Below are positions 1 through 10,131 of a stretch of DNA of 64,000 nucleotides, piece by piece. Below the pieces are notes generated by a model, which was not told the origin of the DNA, did no database searches, and saw only the letters and a list, made by a program, of their open reading frames with translations. Both the position numbers and the translations under genes were made by a program. The DNA is from Paramoeba atlantica (taxonomy: Eukaryota; Discosea). How positions within the stretch are numbered: position 1 is the first letter of the stretch; every line of letters begins with the position of its first letter. Location: positions 248,001 to 312,000 of the forward strand of contig CDRNVI010000039.1 of assembly GCA_977017575.1 (NCBI GenBank). Reading direction: 5' to 3'.

Positions 1-1049
1 GGGGTGAGAAGGGGAATTGGATATTGCGCACCCCAGTCGACGCTCAGTCGAGGACATGCAATTTGAATTGCAGCATCAAAAGATGGAACTAATGATGCAA
101 CCTTCGCGGGGGAAAGCTCACACATAAGAATAACGGAAAACGAACGTTGATGTTTCTTCAGTAGATCCTGAAGTCGCTTCAAAATATACGGGCTTCCTTG
201 TCTCCCTAATGTGCCTAAAATAATTGCAAAATGTTCCGCACCGCGTGCAGTATCAATGGACTGTTTTCGAAGAGCTTTCATGGCCCCATGGTCATAACTC
301 TCTGTAGTAAGGAGTTTTGTATAAGGATTGTATTGGTAAAACTGACGAAGAACAGGAGTATGCGTCGCATTTCCCTCACCAGCATGTCGCGTGGGTGCTG
401 TCTCATTAGCAATCATCATGCTTTCAAGATGAAACCTGCCATCCCCAAGAAATATCACGGTATGGATTTCAGGAGATAACCGAGGCGACGTACAACCAAG
501 CACCTCTCCACAGGAAAGGGGCTTTACTTGAGGAACGAAAAGGTTGGTGTAACCTTTCAGTTTTAGTGACTTTGCGGCAGCTCGCAAAGACACCACAAAT
601 TGTATTGTAGAAAAAAGAGCAATGCCCGTGCCAACCTCGGGAGGTACCAGCGACAAAATCGTTTCAACGAAATGAGTCACATCTATGCCGATGTCGACAA
701 AAACGTACATCATGGTAGGTAAAACGCAATCCTTGATACTTATCAAGCAACTGTGACCATAATGAACAAGGAAATCGCATTCCATAGCTCGAGCGGTTAA
801 ATCTTCAACGCAGCAGGCCCCGTAGGTAACATCACTAAGTATTGCAGTCTCACACCCTCCATAACGGGAGATGATGTCACTCAGGGGAATAGAATATGCA
901 AGAAGACCCTCTGGAAACTGCAGAGCTATGCGCTTTGCGCCAACTTGTCGTATTCTGCGTACAGTTTTGGAAACTTCAAAATTGTAATTGAAGGGCAAAA
1001 CTTTACGTACGTCTTCGTTGAGACTATCAAAGAAATCGTTGTCAAACAT
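1..1049 (-). CDS. DPH1: Diphthamide biosynthesis protein 1, partial (runs off left edge)
   Basis: I translated this frame by hand from the ATG at 1047-1049 to the window edge: 349 residues with no stop. It is recognisably DPH1, the [4Fe-4S] radical enzyme subunit that, with DPH2, moves the 3-amino-3-carboxypropyl group of S-adenosylmethionine onto the target histidine of elongation factor 2. Seen directly: the LPFNYNFEVSKT start of the domain, QFPEGLL (about 44-50), DVTYGACC (73-80), HYGHSCLI, VFVDIGIDVTH, GCTSPRL, LGDGRFHLE, ILGTLGRQGSP and ACPRLSVDWG (331-340). The three cluster-binding cysteines expected of the family are covered by GACC, GCTSPR and ACPRLS. An insertion of roughly 20 residues (about 217-238) follows MIAN, where animal DPH1 goes straight on. 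Compared with about 440 residues in human DPH1, only the C-terminal tail should be missing. Confidence 0.93.
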   Translation of the reverse strand, partial: MFDNDFFDSLNEDVRKVLPFNYNFEVSKTVRRIRQVGAKRIALQFPEGLLAYSIPLSDIISRYGGCETAILSDVTYGACCVEDLTARAMECDFLVHYGHSCLISIKDCVLPTMMYVFVDIGIDVTHFVETILSLVPPEVGTGIALFSTIQFVVSLRAAAKSLKLKGYTNLFVPQVKPLSCGEVLGCTSPRLSPEIHTVIFLGDGRFHLESMMIANETAPTRHAGEGNATHTPVLRQFYQYNPYTKLLTTESYDHGAMKALRKQSIDTARGAEHFAIILGTLGRQGSPYILKRLQDLLKKHQRSFSVILMCELSPAKVASLVPSFDAAIQIACPRLSVDWGAQYPIPLLT

Positions 1050-1428
1050 GTAAGTATTGTCTTATATTCTCCTTATGAAATATACTTTAAAAGCATGAAG
1101 CAGTATGACGGGAAGAGAGAAGAAATATCTATTTCGTTGGCATGAACTGCCGAAACATGGACTGGAGGATTAGAAAAAAGAATCACGGATCAGAACTATG
1201 TGCCTTTAAGAACAATTTCATAAATCATTTAAATCCTTTTAGACCAACTTCAATATTTCAACAAATTAGTGATACTCATGCCAAATATTCATTTCTTATT
1301 CATCCACATAAGAATTTGACAGGTAAAGGTCTGAGAAAGGCGTATTAATTTTTCTACTACATTTTCGCAGAAGCACAAATCTGTATTTATTATCATAGCG
1401 ATATCACTGAGAATCAGAATCTATAATA
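1050..1428. other. Intergenic region DPH1 / ATP synthase beta
   Basis: This AT-rich 0.38 kb holds no convincing gene, RNA or repeat. It should carry the 3' UTR of the ATP synthase beta mRNA and the trans-splice region of DPH1. The DPH1 start codon is preceded on the minus strand by a pyrimidine-rich stretch ending in ACTTAC. Confidence 0.5.
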
Positions 1429-3138
<1,710 letters not shown>

Positions 3139-3214
3139 TCATTAATAGAATAACCGTTATCCAATTAACGTGTGTGATGTCAACAAAAGATATACATTAT
3201 GAAAAGATTGATGA

Positions 3215-4522
3215 TTACGTTCGGGTACGCTGAGCTAAGGCACTATCCAGTAAAGCACAGTAAGTCATCGCTTCCACGATTGGCACCGCTCGAGGTACGA
3301 CACATGGATCATGGCGTCCTGTGGCACGCAAGGTTGTTGCTTGACCGCTTAGATCATAAGTGCTCTGGGCTTGAGATATTGTGGCGGGAGGTTTAAAAGC
3401 GACACGAAAGTAAATAGGCTGACCATTGCTAATGCCTCCCTGAATCCCCCCACTGTCGTTCTTCGTGGTAGTAAGTGGAACGTGGGTGGTAGGAGGAGGA
3501 GAAGACGGACATGTTTTTTTATGGTGTCTTTGGTCTTCAGCAACTGTTCCGTTCGAAACCAAGTGGCTCGACATTTTGCACACAAAGGGGTCATTGTGTT
3601 CACTTCCACGCATGATAGAGGCGCTGAAACCTGAACCCACGTCAAAGCCTTTCGATGCAGGAAGTGACATCATGGCATGGGCAAGAATTGCCTCGAGTTT
3701 GTCGAAACAAGGCTCGCCCCACCCAGAAGGGACATTGTGTACCACACAAGTCACCACCCCACCGATAGAATCTGCGTGCGCCATCACATCTTCCAGAACG
3801 ATTTTCATGTTAACAGTGGTCTTCACATCAGGGCAGCGCAGTGGCCCGAAGGAGTCAACCCATTCGGATGTCCATGGAACACTGTGCTGGGAGGCATGGT
3901 CCGTTTGTGTTGTCTCGAAAATAGATGACGAGTGAAAGATCGGGAGAACCAGTGCATCGGGTATGGAAATATTCCCTATAGAGGACACGAAGGCGACTAC
4001 CTTGAGTTCGGGGTACCAATCTCGTAATATTTTCTTTGCCACAGCCCCTGCAATGACTCGAGACAGCGTTTCTCTTGCGCTGCTTCGACCACCGCCGCTG
4101 CGTGCGTGTATGCCATATTTGCAGAGATAAGAATAATCTGCATGCGATGGACGAGGAATAAAATCGGTTGGAAAGCTCTCGACCGCTTTCTTATTGCTTT
4201 GCTGTAGCGATTTCGCAACTTCATCAGAAAAATGATAGTCCTCCGGGCGAGCATCTTGGTTATAAACAAGAAAAGATAAAGGGGTACCCAGCGTGAGATT
4301 GTTTTCCGTGTCAATACCGCTCAGTATCTGGACGTGATCCTTTTCTTTTCGAGGTGATGTGTATTGGCTGTGACCTGTGCGCCGCCGATCTACAAAAGGT
4401 TGGATGTCATCCGCAACGGATAATAAAATTTTAGAAGGAACTCCGTCCAGTATGCATCCTACAGCTGCACCATGACTTTCACCGAATGTTGTAACGCGAA
4501 AATAATGCCCGAACGTACTCAT
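3215..4522 (-). CDS. aroC/ARO2: Chorismate synthase
   Basis: Converts 5-enolpyruvylshikimate-3-phosphate to chorismate, the last step of the shikimate pathway, using reduced FMN. The 435-residue protein carries the family signatures: GESHG (14-18), DRRRTGHSQYTSPRKE (45-60), GGGRSSARET (143-152), SKGFDVGSGF (290-299), SEHNDPF, NDSGGIQGGISNG (355-367) and GRHDPCVVPRAVPIVEA near the C-terminus. A Ser/Pro/Thr-rich stretch at about 317-353 lengthens the loop between SEHNDPF and NDSGGIQGG. There is no attached flavin reductase or other AROM domain, so it looks monofunctional. It sits in line with the neighbouring genes on the same strand, at similar base composition, which argues for a resident gene and against contamination. 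Trypanosomatids are known to lack the shikimate pathway, so its presence is notable. The flavin reductant and the upstream enzymes are not in this window. Confidence 0.95.
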   Translation of the reverse strand: MSTFGHYFRVTTFGESHGAAVGCILDGVPSKILLSVADDIQPFVDRRRTGHSQYTSPRKEKDHVQILSGIDTENNLTLGTPLSFLVYNQDARPEDYHFSDEVAKSLQQSNKKAVESFPTDFIPRPSHADYSYLCKYGIHARSGGGRSSARETLSRVIAGAVAKKILRDWYPELKVVAFVSSIGNISIPDALVLPIFHSSSIFETTQTDHASQHSVPWTSEWVDSFGPLRCPDVKTTVNMKIVLEDVMAHADSIGGVVTCVVHNVPSGWGEPCFDKLEAILAHAMMSLPASKGFDVGSGFSASIMRGSEHNDPFVCKMSSHLVSNGTVAEDQRHHKKTCPSSPPPTTHVPLTTTKNDSGGIQGGISNGQPIYFRVAFKPPATISQAQSTYDLSGQATTLRATGRHDPCVVPRAVPIVEAMTYCALLDSALAQRTRT

Positions 4523-4665
4523 TAGGCATATCCATTACGAAAAGGTATAAATAGAAAAAATCATGTGTACATCATACAGGAAAGTAAGTTATGTGGTGAC
4601 CTAGACAATAGCTACTTTGAAAAGGCATAAGAATATTGTACCTCTTGTAAAAGAAGTGTTATGTA

Positions 4666-4993
4666 TACTCCCCCTCTCATTAATAATTAAAAATATGATC
4701 TATAAACCTTTTTAGTTATAATTATAATTATAGTTTATATTATTAATGAGATTCGATAAGTGATTTTTTCTTATTATGGACTTCAAATTCTTGATTTTCG
4801 AGACACTTCGTTCAACTTGGAAACAAGTTTTAGTGCAAAGTATGTAGTAGAGGTGTCTTTCCAGATAAAAAATGAAGTATTTGAGGTTTATAATTATAGA
4901 AATGAGACTCAGAGTTATAATCTCATTAAACTTCTATAAACGTACCCTTTAATGAGTTTTGGAGGTTTATAATTATTAATGAGAGGGGGAGTA
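4666..4993. mobile_element. Stowaway-like MITE (Tc1/mariner type), copy 1
   Basis: Perfect 24 bp terminal inverted repeats lie at 4666-4689 and 4970-4993, reading TA then CTCCCCCTCTCATTAATAAT on each end. The terminal TA pairs fit a TA target-site duplication, and the CTCCC start is the classic Stowaway/Tc1-mariner end. The 328 bp body is AT-rich, has the inner word AGTTATAATTATAATTATA, and codes for nothing, so it is a non-autonomous element. A longer relative lies at 32806-33813. Perfect inverted ends suggest a fairly recent insertion. Confidence 0.85.
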
Positions 4994-5029
4994 CATACAA
5001 GTTGTATACATACAGTACCTTACCACATA

Positions 5030-6763
5030 CAGGGGGGGTCACCAATTTCCGGGGGGTCTAAAATTTATGTCGTGTGAGCTTTTGACCTAATTCCTTCGGC
5101 ATTCAACAGATCTCGAAATTCTAAGCTGTTTTGCGGTATAAAAACCCATTTTAAAAATTATATACAGGGGGTGGCACGAAAATATGGGGGGGGTCAAAAT
5201 TTTTATAGCTTGTCCAATTTTGGAAAGTAGCACCGCATTCGAGAGCTTTCGCAGAGATACGTCTCACCTGATATTGCGTTTCCCGTATCCAGGGGGGTAG
5301 GTCCCTATGCCGAAGGGGCTGAAAATAGCAAAGTTTGAAATTTTGAAAAATATGTCATTTAATATCCACAATCACCTCCATTGTTTTGTAATGTAATCTT
5401 AATACGAGTTCGAAGAGTCTTCAAAGTGTTTAAAAATGTTTTGCTCTGTTCTCCTTTGAACAATTCAATCCCAGATGCGATCGCCGATCGCAATTCTGAC
5501 CGATTTGTGGGGCATACTGAGCTTGTGTGGCATACTGAGCTTGTGGGGCATAACGGCAGCAAAGGACCCTGTTTCTTCATAATTCTTTACCAATAATATG
5601 CGGTGGGTGACTTTAAGCTGTCCACGAGGACTGCAACAATGCCGATGTGATTGTAAAACTACCGCTCTACACTCGATTATTGAAAAAAAAGTGAACAAAA
5701 ACAGTGAAAATATAAAGGGGAACACAGTAATATAATAGAAGAAAAAAATATAAAAGGGGGCTCCGGTGGTCCAAAACTGAGAAAAAAAATTGAAAAAAAT
5801 GGGGGGTCCATGGGGGGGTCCATGGGGGGGGTCAAGCAAATGAGTCGAGCATGGTCGAGCAAATTTTTTCGAAAAAATTAGTTTTCGAAAAAAACCCGCA
5901 GAAAGGGTAGCCGGGGTCTTGGCGCGCATTTTCCACCCCCCTACCCGGGGGTGACCCCCCCGCGTATCCGCAGGACGGGTCCGCCAAGTTCGAATTTTTT
6001 CGGAAAAAAAAATTTGAAAAAAAATTCAACTTGGCGAAAAAAATGGCAAAAAAGATATTTTTCCAAAATCGTTTCCCCTATTGTATTTTGATAGTTTGGG
6101 ACCTACACTAGCCTTCTCCGCAGTTGTTTTCGCAAGGTATCCCTTCTTCGAACCGTGGTGCGCCCCTCAAAATGACCCATTTTTGACTAAAAAAGGTGAA
6201 AAAGTATTCTTCGGACCTAAAGGGGCATTTTTGTGTCGAAAGAATGGTATGGTTGGAGTCGCATTCTCTACCCAATACGTTCGGTAGGCTTTCATTCATG
6301 CCTACGAGTGATTTCCCATGCGCAAATGTCGGATTTAGTGCTCTGAGAGCAAAAATACGCGAAAATCACCCCATTTTTACCCGATATTCGGCTATTTTTG
6401 GCTATAATCTTTCCGTTTTCCAGGCTAAATTTTCTTTTTTAGGCTCTTCGTTAAACGCGGCGGTAGTTTTCAACGCGAAGCGCGCAGCATGAGTGACTTC
6501 TAAGTTGAAAACAACCACCGCGTTTAACGAAGAGCCTAAAAAAGAAAATGAAGTTTCGTAGTAAACTTTATTTCGAATAATTTGCAGAATTTTGACCCTA
6601 CTTTTTCCTTAAAAATTTCTCATATAGTCATTTGGTTTTTTATGAGACTTTTTATAGCGCAAAACAGCTTAGAATTTCGAGATCTGTTGAATGGCGAAGG
6701 AATTAGGTCAAAAGCTCACACGACACAAATTTTAGACCCCCCCGGAAATTGGTGACCCCCCTG
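5030..6763. mobile_element. 1.73 kb DNA-transposon-like element with long inverted ends
   Basis: The left end (5030-5144) and right end (6649-6763) are near-perfect inverted repeats of about 115 bp, both starting CAGGGGGG and continuing GTCACCAATTTCC. TA lies immediately outside each end (5028-5029 and 6764-6765), consistent with a TA target duplication. A weaker copy of the G-rich end motif lies at 5161-5205 and G-rich runs recur at 5800-5835. No transposase motif is visible in any frame, so this copy looks non-autonomous. A foldback hairpin (6429-6549) lies inside it. The superfamily cannot be fixed from the ends alone. Confidence 0.75.
6429..6549. repeat. Foldback hairpin element, copy 1
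   Basis: Arms of 46 nt at 6429-6474 and 6504-6549 are inverted copies with about two mismatches, around a 29 nt loop beginning GCGAAGCGCGC. The arms include AGGCTCTTCGTTAAACGCGG. A diverged second copy lies in opposite orientation at 33914-34013, sharing the loop start, the arm core and the flanking CCTAAAAAAGAAAA. Two dispersed copies with a conserved loop point to a small foldback transposable element, not a local palindrome. Confidence 0.75.
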
Positions 6764-6819
6764 TATGTGTAAGTAAAGATAGCACAAAAAAATTATTTGA
6801 AACAAATGTCTTGGAATAA

Positions 6820-9819
6820 CTAAGAATTAATGTGTCCCTTCCACGTGTTTGGTAAAAGCTGAGCCAGTGTCTGCCCTGGATGAGTAGAATTATTGAGAAG
6901 ATTCAGAAAGTATAGATCTTCCAACGACGCTGCATATCTGGCGTTATACTTTCTGCTGTAGGCCAACAACGCATCTATCAGATTATTGGAAGAAGAATTG
7001 GAAGAATCCGAATCATTTTTGTGCCACGAAACGCTAACCAACCTCTCCTTTGTATGCGTTATTAAAACCGCGTGCAAGCAAAGATGACCGACGGTTGATC
7101 GCTTATTAACCAAGAGCCAATCTCGACAAAAAAACAAAAGCTGTCGCAAATTATCTTTATCCAAGTCTCTGACAGCATCCAAAATTTCAGGTGAAATACA
7201 GGTGTAAGATTTTGCAGAACTCACAGCTTTGGACTCGTGACGTGTCTTATTGTCTTCCGCGACGCGTGCGGGAAATGCGATTAGAGTAACAACTCGATAA
7301 AGAGTGCGTGGGTGTTTCAACTTCAACGCTAGTCGAAAACATTCCACATATTTTCCATGAGAAATACAATTGTCCAGCTTCTGTTTTTCCTCAACGCGCG
7401 TCCTTCGAGAGACAATGGTCTCTTTCTTCACCTGTTCCGTGACATCAATCCATTTCCGCAAAAACGAACATTCCGCGCCAATATAGAGAGCCTCTCCGTC
7501 TCGATCTGCCGCTAAAGTGGCGGGTTTTCCGAGTTCTGTATCAAACGTGTGAACGGAAGCGTACGTTTGTAAACTCCATACTTTACATACGCCCTCCTCA
7601 TCGACGCTGCAAATTTGAAGCCCATGATTTAGGAAACACATTCGACGTACGGCGGCGGTGTGGCCTTGTAGCGTTACGCTGCAGCAGCCGTTCGAAATGT
7701 TCCATAGTTTAATAGTACCGTCTGAGGATGCGGAGGCAATCATGTGCCGGTTACTAGGACTGAATTGGACGGAGTGTATAGCTTTTTTATGTCCCTGAAG
7801 CTCTCCTTGAGGATGTAATCCTGTGCCTGCTGCCCAATTCCAAATGCGCAGTTTCTTGTCTCGCCCTCCGGTGACTATTTTATCGTTTTGTGGTGAGAAA
7901 TCGATGCAATAAACTGAACTGGAAGAGAGATTCTCAGAAAGTTTTGAGCCACTGTGGATATCGGCAATGGTGTGATCAGAAGAAGCTGTGAACTTAATAA
8001 GTGGGCTATCTGTTTCCATATTTCGTTTTTTTAATGCCTTCGTTAAAGAAGTTAGTAACCATACTTTTAAAGAGTTATCGGAACTTATCGAGGCTAAAGC
8101 AACAACTGATGACTTTTCGTTTTGCGCGAAACACAGCCCCGTGATTGCAGCGTTGTTTCCAACGCATTCTGCAACACAAACGAAATCACAGTTCTCTGTA
8201 GATGCCGTTAATACTGTTGTTAATGATTCGAAACGCAGCTTTTGTTTCCATATTTTGATAGTGTAATCCTTTGATCCTGTAGCAATATATCCTAGGTGCT
8301 GATGTGAAGCTACGCAAAGGACGATATCGGTGTGACCTGCAAGAGAAGTAAAACGGTGTGAACCACCATTGTCCATAAAATATGCGCTTGTCGTATCCCC
8401 CAAAAAAATGATACCAGGGTTCGAAGGCTTTTCGCGGGCGACAGGATATTCTTCAGATTCGTCCCCAACTCCTTGGTCACATGTAATATTTCGAGGCAAT
8501 AGACACATGTCGAGTACGGAATTGCATTGTCCTAAAATATTACTTTTTATTTCACCACTTACGGCGTCCAAAATTAATACTTTACTACTTGCCGAAACAA
8601 ATGCCAGAGTTTTCATTCTTGTGTTAGGAGACAGAAAGGGAAAACTTTCGCCGAAAAGCTCATCGCTCTTCTTCTTGATCACAATCTCTGCTGAACAGCC
8701 TTTGGACTTCGGATTACAGCGTCCTTGTAACCATTTCTCAAGACTGTATATTGAAATATGACCTTCCTCAGAACCGATTGCAAGATGCAGCTGTGAAACA
8801 GTGGATCTTGAAGGAATACAGTAGAGAGACATGGACTGAACATTGTCCTTTAATGCTAGTTTCGCCGAAAGAATAAACTCTTGAGCTTCATCATTCCACT
8901 TAAAGCAGAGAATCAACCGATCTCGGCTTCCGACAAGGAAGCATTTTCTGGACTTCATGTATAAGATGCTCAAAATCGCATGCCTGCTTTCTGAGATCAC
9001 TTGTTTACATTGAAGTTGACCTAAATCCCAGACAAAGATTTTTCCCAATTCGTTCCCCAAGATTACCCAATCACTGTTAGACTTTGAGGAAACTTCCAAA
9101 GAAGAATTATTCTCTGAATCTCTCTTTATCCGGGGCTTCTTTTTCGCTGATGTGCTCTCTACACGCTTGTCTGTTGTTTGAAAACTAAGAAATAAGCACT
9201 GAATCAGTCGTCCAGACTCTTGAGGTCGCAGATAAACATGGTTTTGAAAATCATTTAATTTCCATATCTGTGCACTCCCGTCTGCGCATAAACTGACTAC
9301 ACTGTAAACGTCTGGTGAAAATTCTACTGCGCTAATTGATGTTGAGCGGCGTCCAATGGACCACTTGCGATGCAAATAAAAACGAAGCTCAACTTCATTT
9401 ACGGAAAGAAGCATCATGTCATTGTCAGTAGTAGCGAGAATAATGCGATTGTTTGATGTATCAAGTGAGACGTTCTCCATGGTTGTGCTATTAGACTGAG
9501 GAACACTAGATGCTGCCATAGCCACAATGAAGTCCTCTTGATCTTCAAACGTTGTTTGTGATACCGGCATGGGTAACAACTTATCCTGGGAAGATAACCG
9601 AATCGCAGTTTTACAGTTGGCTGATGACACTATTCTTCCTCGATCAGCGTCGACAAGACAAACGTTTTCGCCGCATGAAGTAAGAAAGTAATTCCGATTG
9701 GGTATCCAGTGGATGTTTCCTGATGTCAGAAGAGGACGAAAAATTGGCTCATCAGTGACTGCGTATTGTGAGCGCAAAGAAACAACATTGGATGAAGCCT
9801 CCTGGAGTCCTTGGGTCAT
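6820..9819 (-). CDS. UTP13: UTP13/TBL3, WD40 protein of the small-subunit processome
   Basis: U3 snoRNP protein of the UTP-B complex, needed in the nucleolus for early 18S pre-rRNA processing. The 999-residue protein is a tandem WD40 array; clear repeat ends include GHTDIVLCVASHQHLGYIATGSKDYTIKIWK, GGRDKKLRIWNW, GHKKAIHSVQFSPS..IASASSDGTIKLWN and GHTAAVRRMCF. The C-terminal part (from about 790, FLRKWIDVTEQVKKE to FLNLLNN) matches the helical Utp13 C-terminal domain, which separates it from PWP2 and other WD proteins. It is longer than yeast or human homologues (about 810), with a Lys/Ser-rich insertion near residue 225. The ATG at 9817-9819 is directly preceded by an excellent pyrimidine tract and AG. 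Confidence 0.88.
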   Translation of the reverse strand: MTQGLQEASSNVVSLRSQYAVTDEPIFRPLLTSGNIHWIPNRNYFLTSCGENVCLVDADRGRIVSSANCKTAIRLSSQDKLLPMPVSQTTFEDQEDFIVAMAASSVPQSNSTTMENVSLDTSNNRIILATTDNDMMLLSVNEVELRFYLHRKWSIGRRSTSISAVEFSPDVYSVVSLCADGSAQIWKLNDFQNHVYLRPQESGRLIQCLFLSFQTTDKRVESTSAKKKPRIKRDSENNSSLEVSSKSNSDWVILGNELGKIFVWDLGQLQCKQVISESRHAILSILYMKSRKCFLVGSRDRLILCFKWNDEAQEFILSAKLALKDNVQSMSLYCIPSRSTVSQLHLAIGSEEGHISIYSLEKWLQGRCNPKSKGCSAEIVIKKKSDELFGESFPFLSPNTRMKTLAFVSASSKVLILDAVSGEIKSNILGQCNSVLDMCLLPRNITCDQGVGDESEEYPVAREKPSNPGIIFLGDTTSAYFMDNGGSHRFTSLAGHTDIVLCVASHQHLGYIATGSKDYTIKIWKQKLRFESLTTVLTASTENCDFVCVAECVGNNAAITGLCFAQNEKSSVVALASISSDNSLKVWLLTSLTKALKKRNMETDSPLIKFTASSDHTIADIHSGSKLSENLSSSSVYCIDFSPQNDKIVTGGRDKKLRIWNWAAGTGLHPQGELQGHKKAIHSVQFSPSNRHMIASASSDGTIKLWNISNGCCSVTLQGHTAAVRRMCFLNHGLQICSVDEEGVCKVWSLQTYASVHTFDTELGKPATLAADRDGEALYIGAECSFLRKWIDVTEQVKKETIVSRRTRVEEKQKLDNCISHGKYVECFRLALKLKHPRTLYRVVTLIAFPARVAEDNKTRHESKAVSSAKSYTCISPEILDAVRDLDKDNLRQLLFFCRDWLLVNKRSTVGHLCLHAVLITHTKERLVSVSWHKNDSDSSNSSSNNLIDALLAYSRKYNARYAASLEDLYFLNLLNNSTHPGQTLAQLLPNTWKGHINS

Positions 9820-9850
9820 CCTAGATAAAAGGGAAAGAAAGCAACTGACT
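9820..9850 (-). promoter_or_regulatory. Predicted spliced-leader acceptor for UTP13
   Basis: Reading the minus strand toward the start codon there is a run of about 22 nt with only one purine (TTGCTTTCTTTCCCTTTTAT), then CTAG, then G and the ATG. In kinetoplastids such a polypyrimidine tract plus AG marks the trans-splice site; the predicted leader junction is at 9821, leaving a 5' UTR of about 1 nt after the leader. This is a pattern call; no spliced-leader data are available. Confidence 0.5.
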
Positions 9851-10131
9851 AAACTGAATTATAAGAAAAAATTATTTGAAGATTGGTTCCAAAAAAGTTG
9901 CTTCTAGTGTGCAGCTTAAAAGGAGTGTATGAAAAAGCAACATGTCAACCATTCGTTCCTGTATTGCTATTGAGCCATGTATGACACAAAGAGATAAAAA
10001 GAGATGCAATGAAGTGGACTATAAAAATAGAGAATTAGAGATGAGATGAGGTTCAAAAGCGGATCACGCGGAACTGTTCCTCGACCTAAATAACCAAATA
10101 TGATATCACACGATAGTTAGATTATGATAAA
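9820..10131. other. Intergenic region UTP13 / eIF2B epsilon
   Basis: Apart from the acceptor next to UTP13 I see no gene, tRNA or repeat in this 0.31 kb. Confidence 0.5.

Larger units (their letters stand above)
4523..6819. other. Gene-free island with DNA-transposon-like repeats
   Basis: This 2.3 kb has no host gene on either strand. It contains, in order, a 328 bp MITE with 24 bp inverted ends, a 36 bp spacer, and a 1.73 kb element with about 115 bp inverted ends that itself contains a 121 bp foldback hairpin. Short reading frames inside it show no recognisable domain. Confidence 0.8.
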
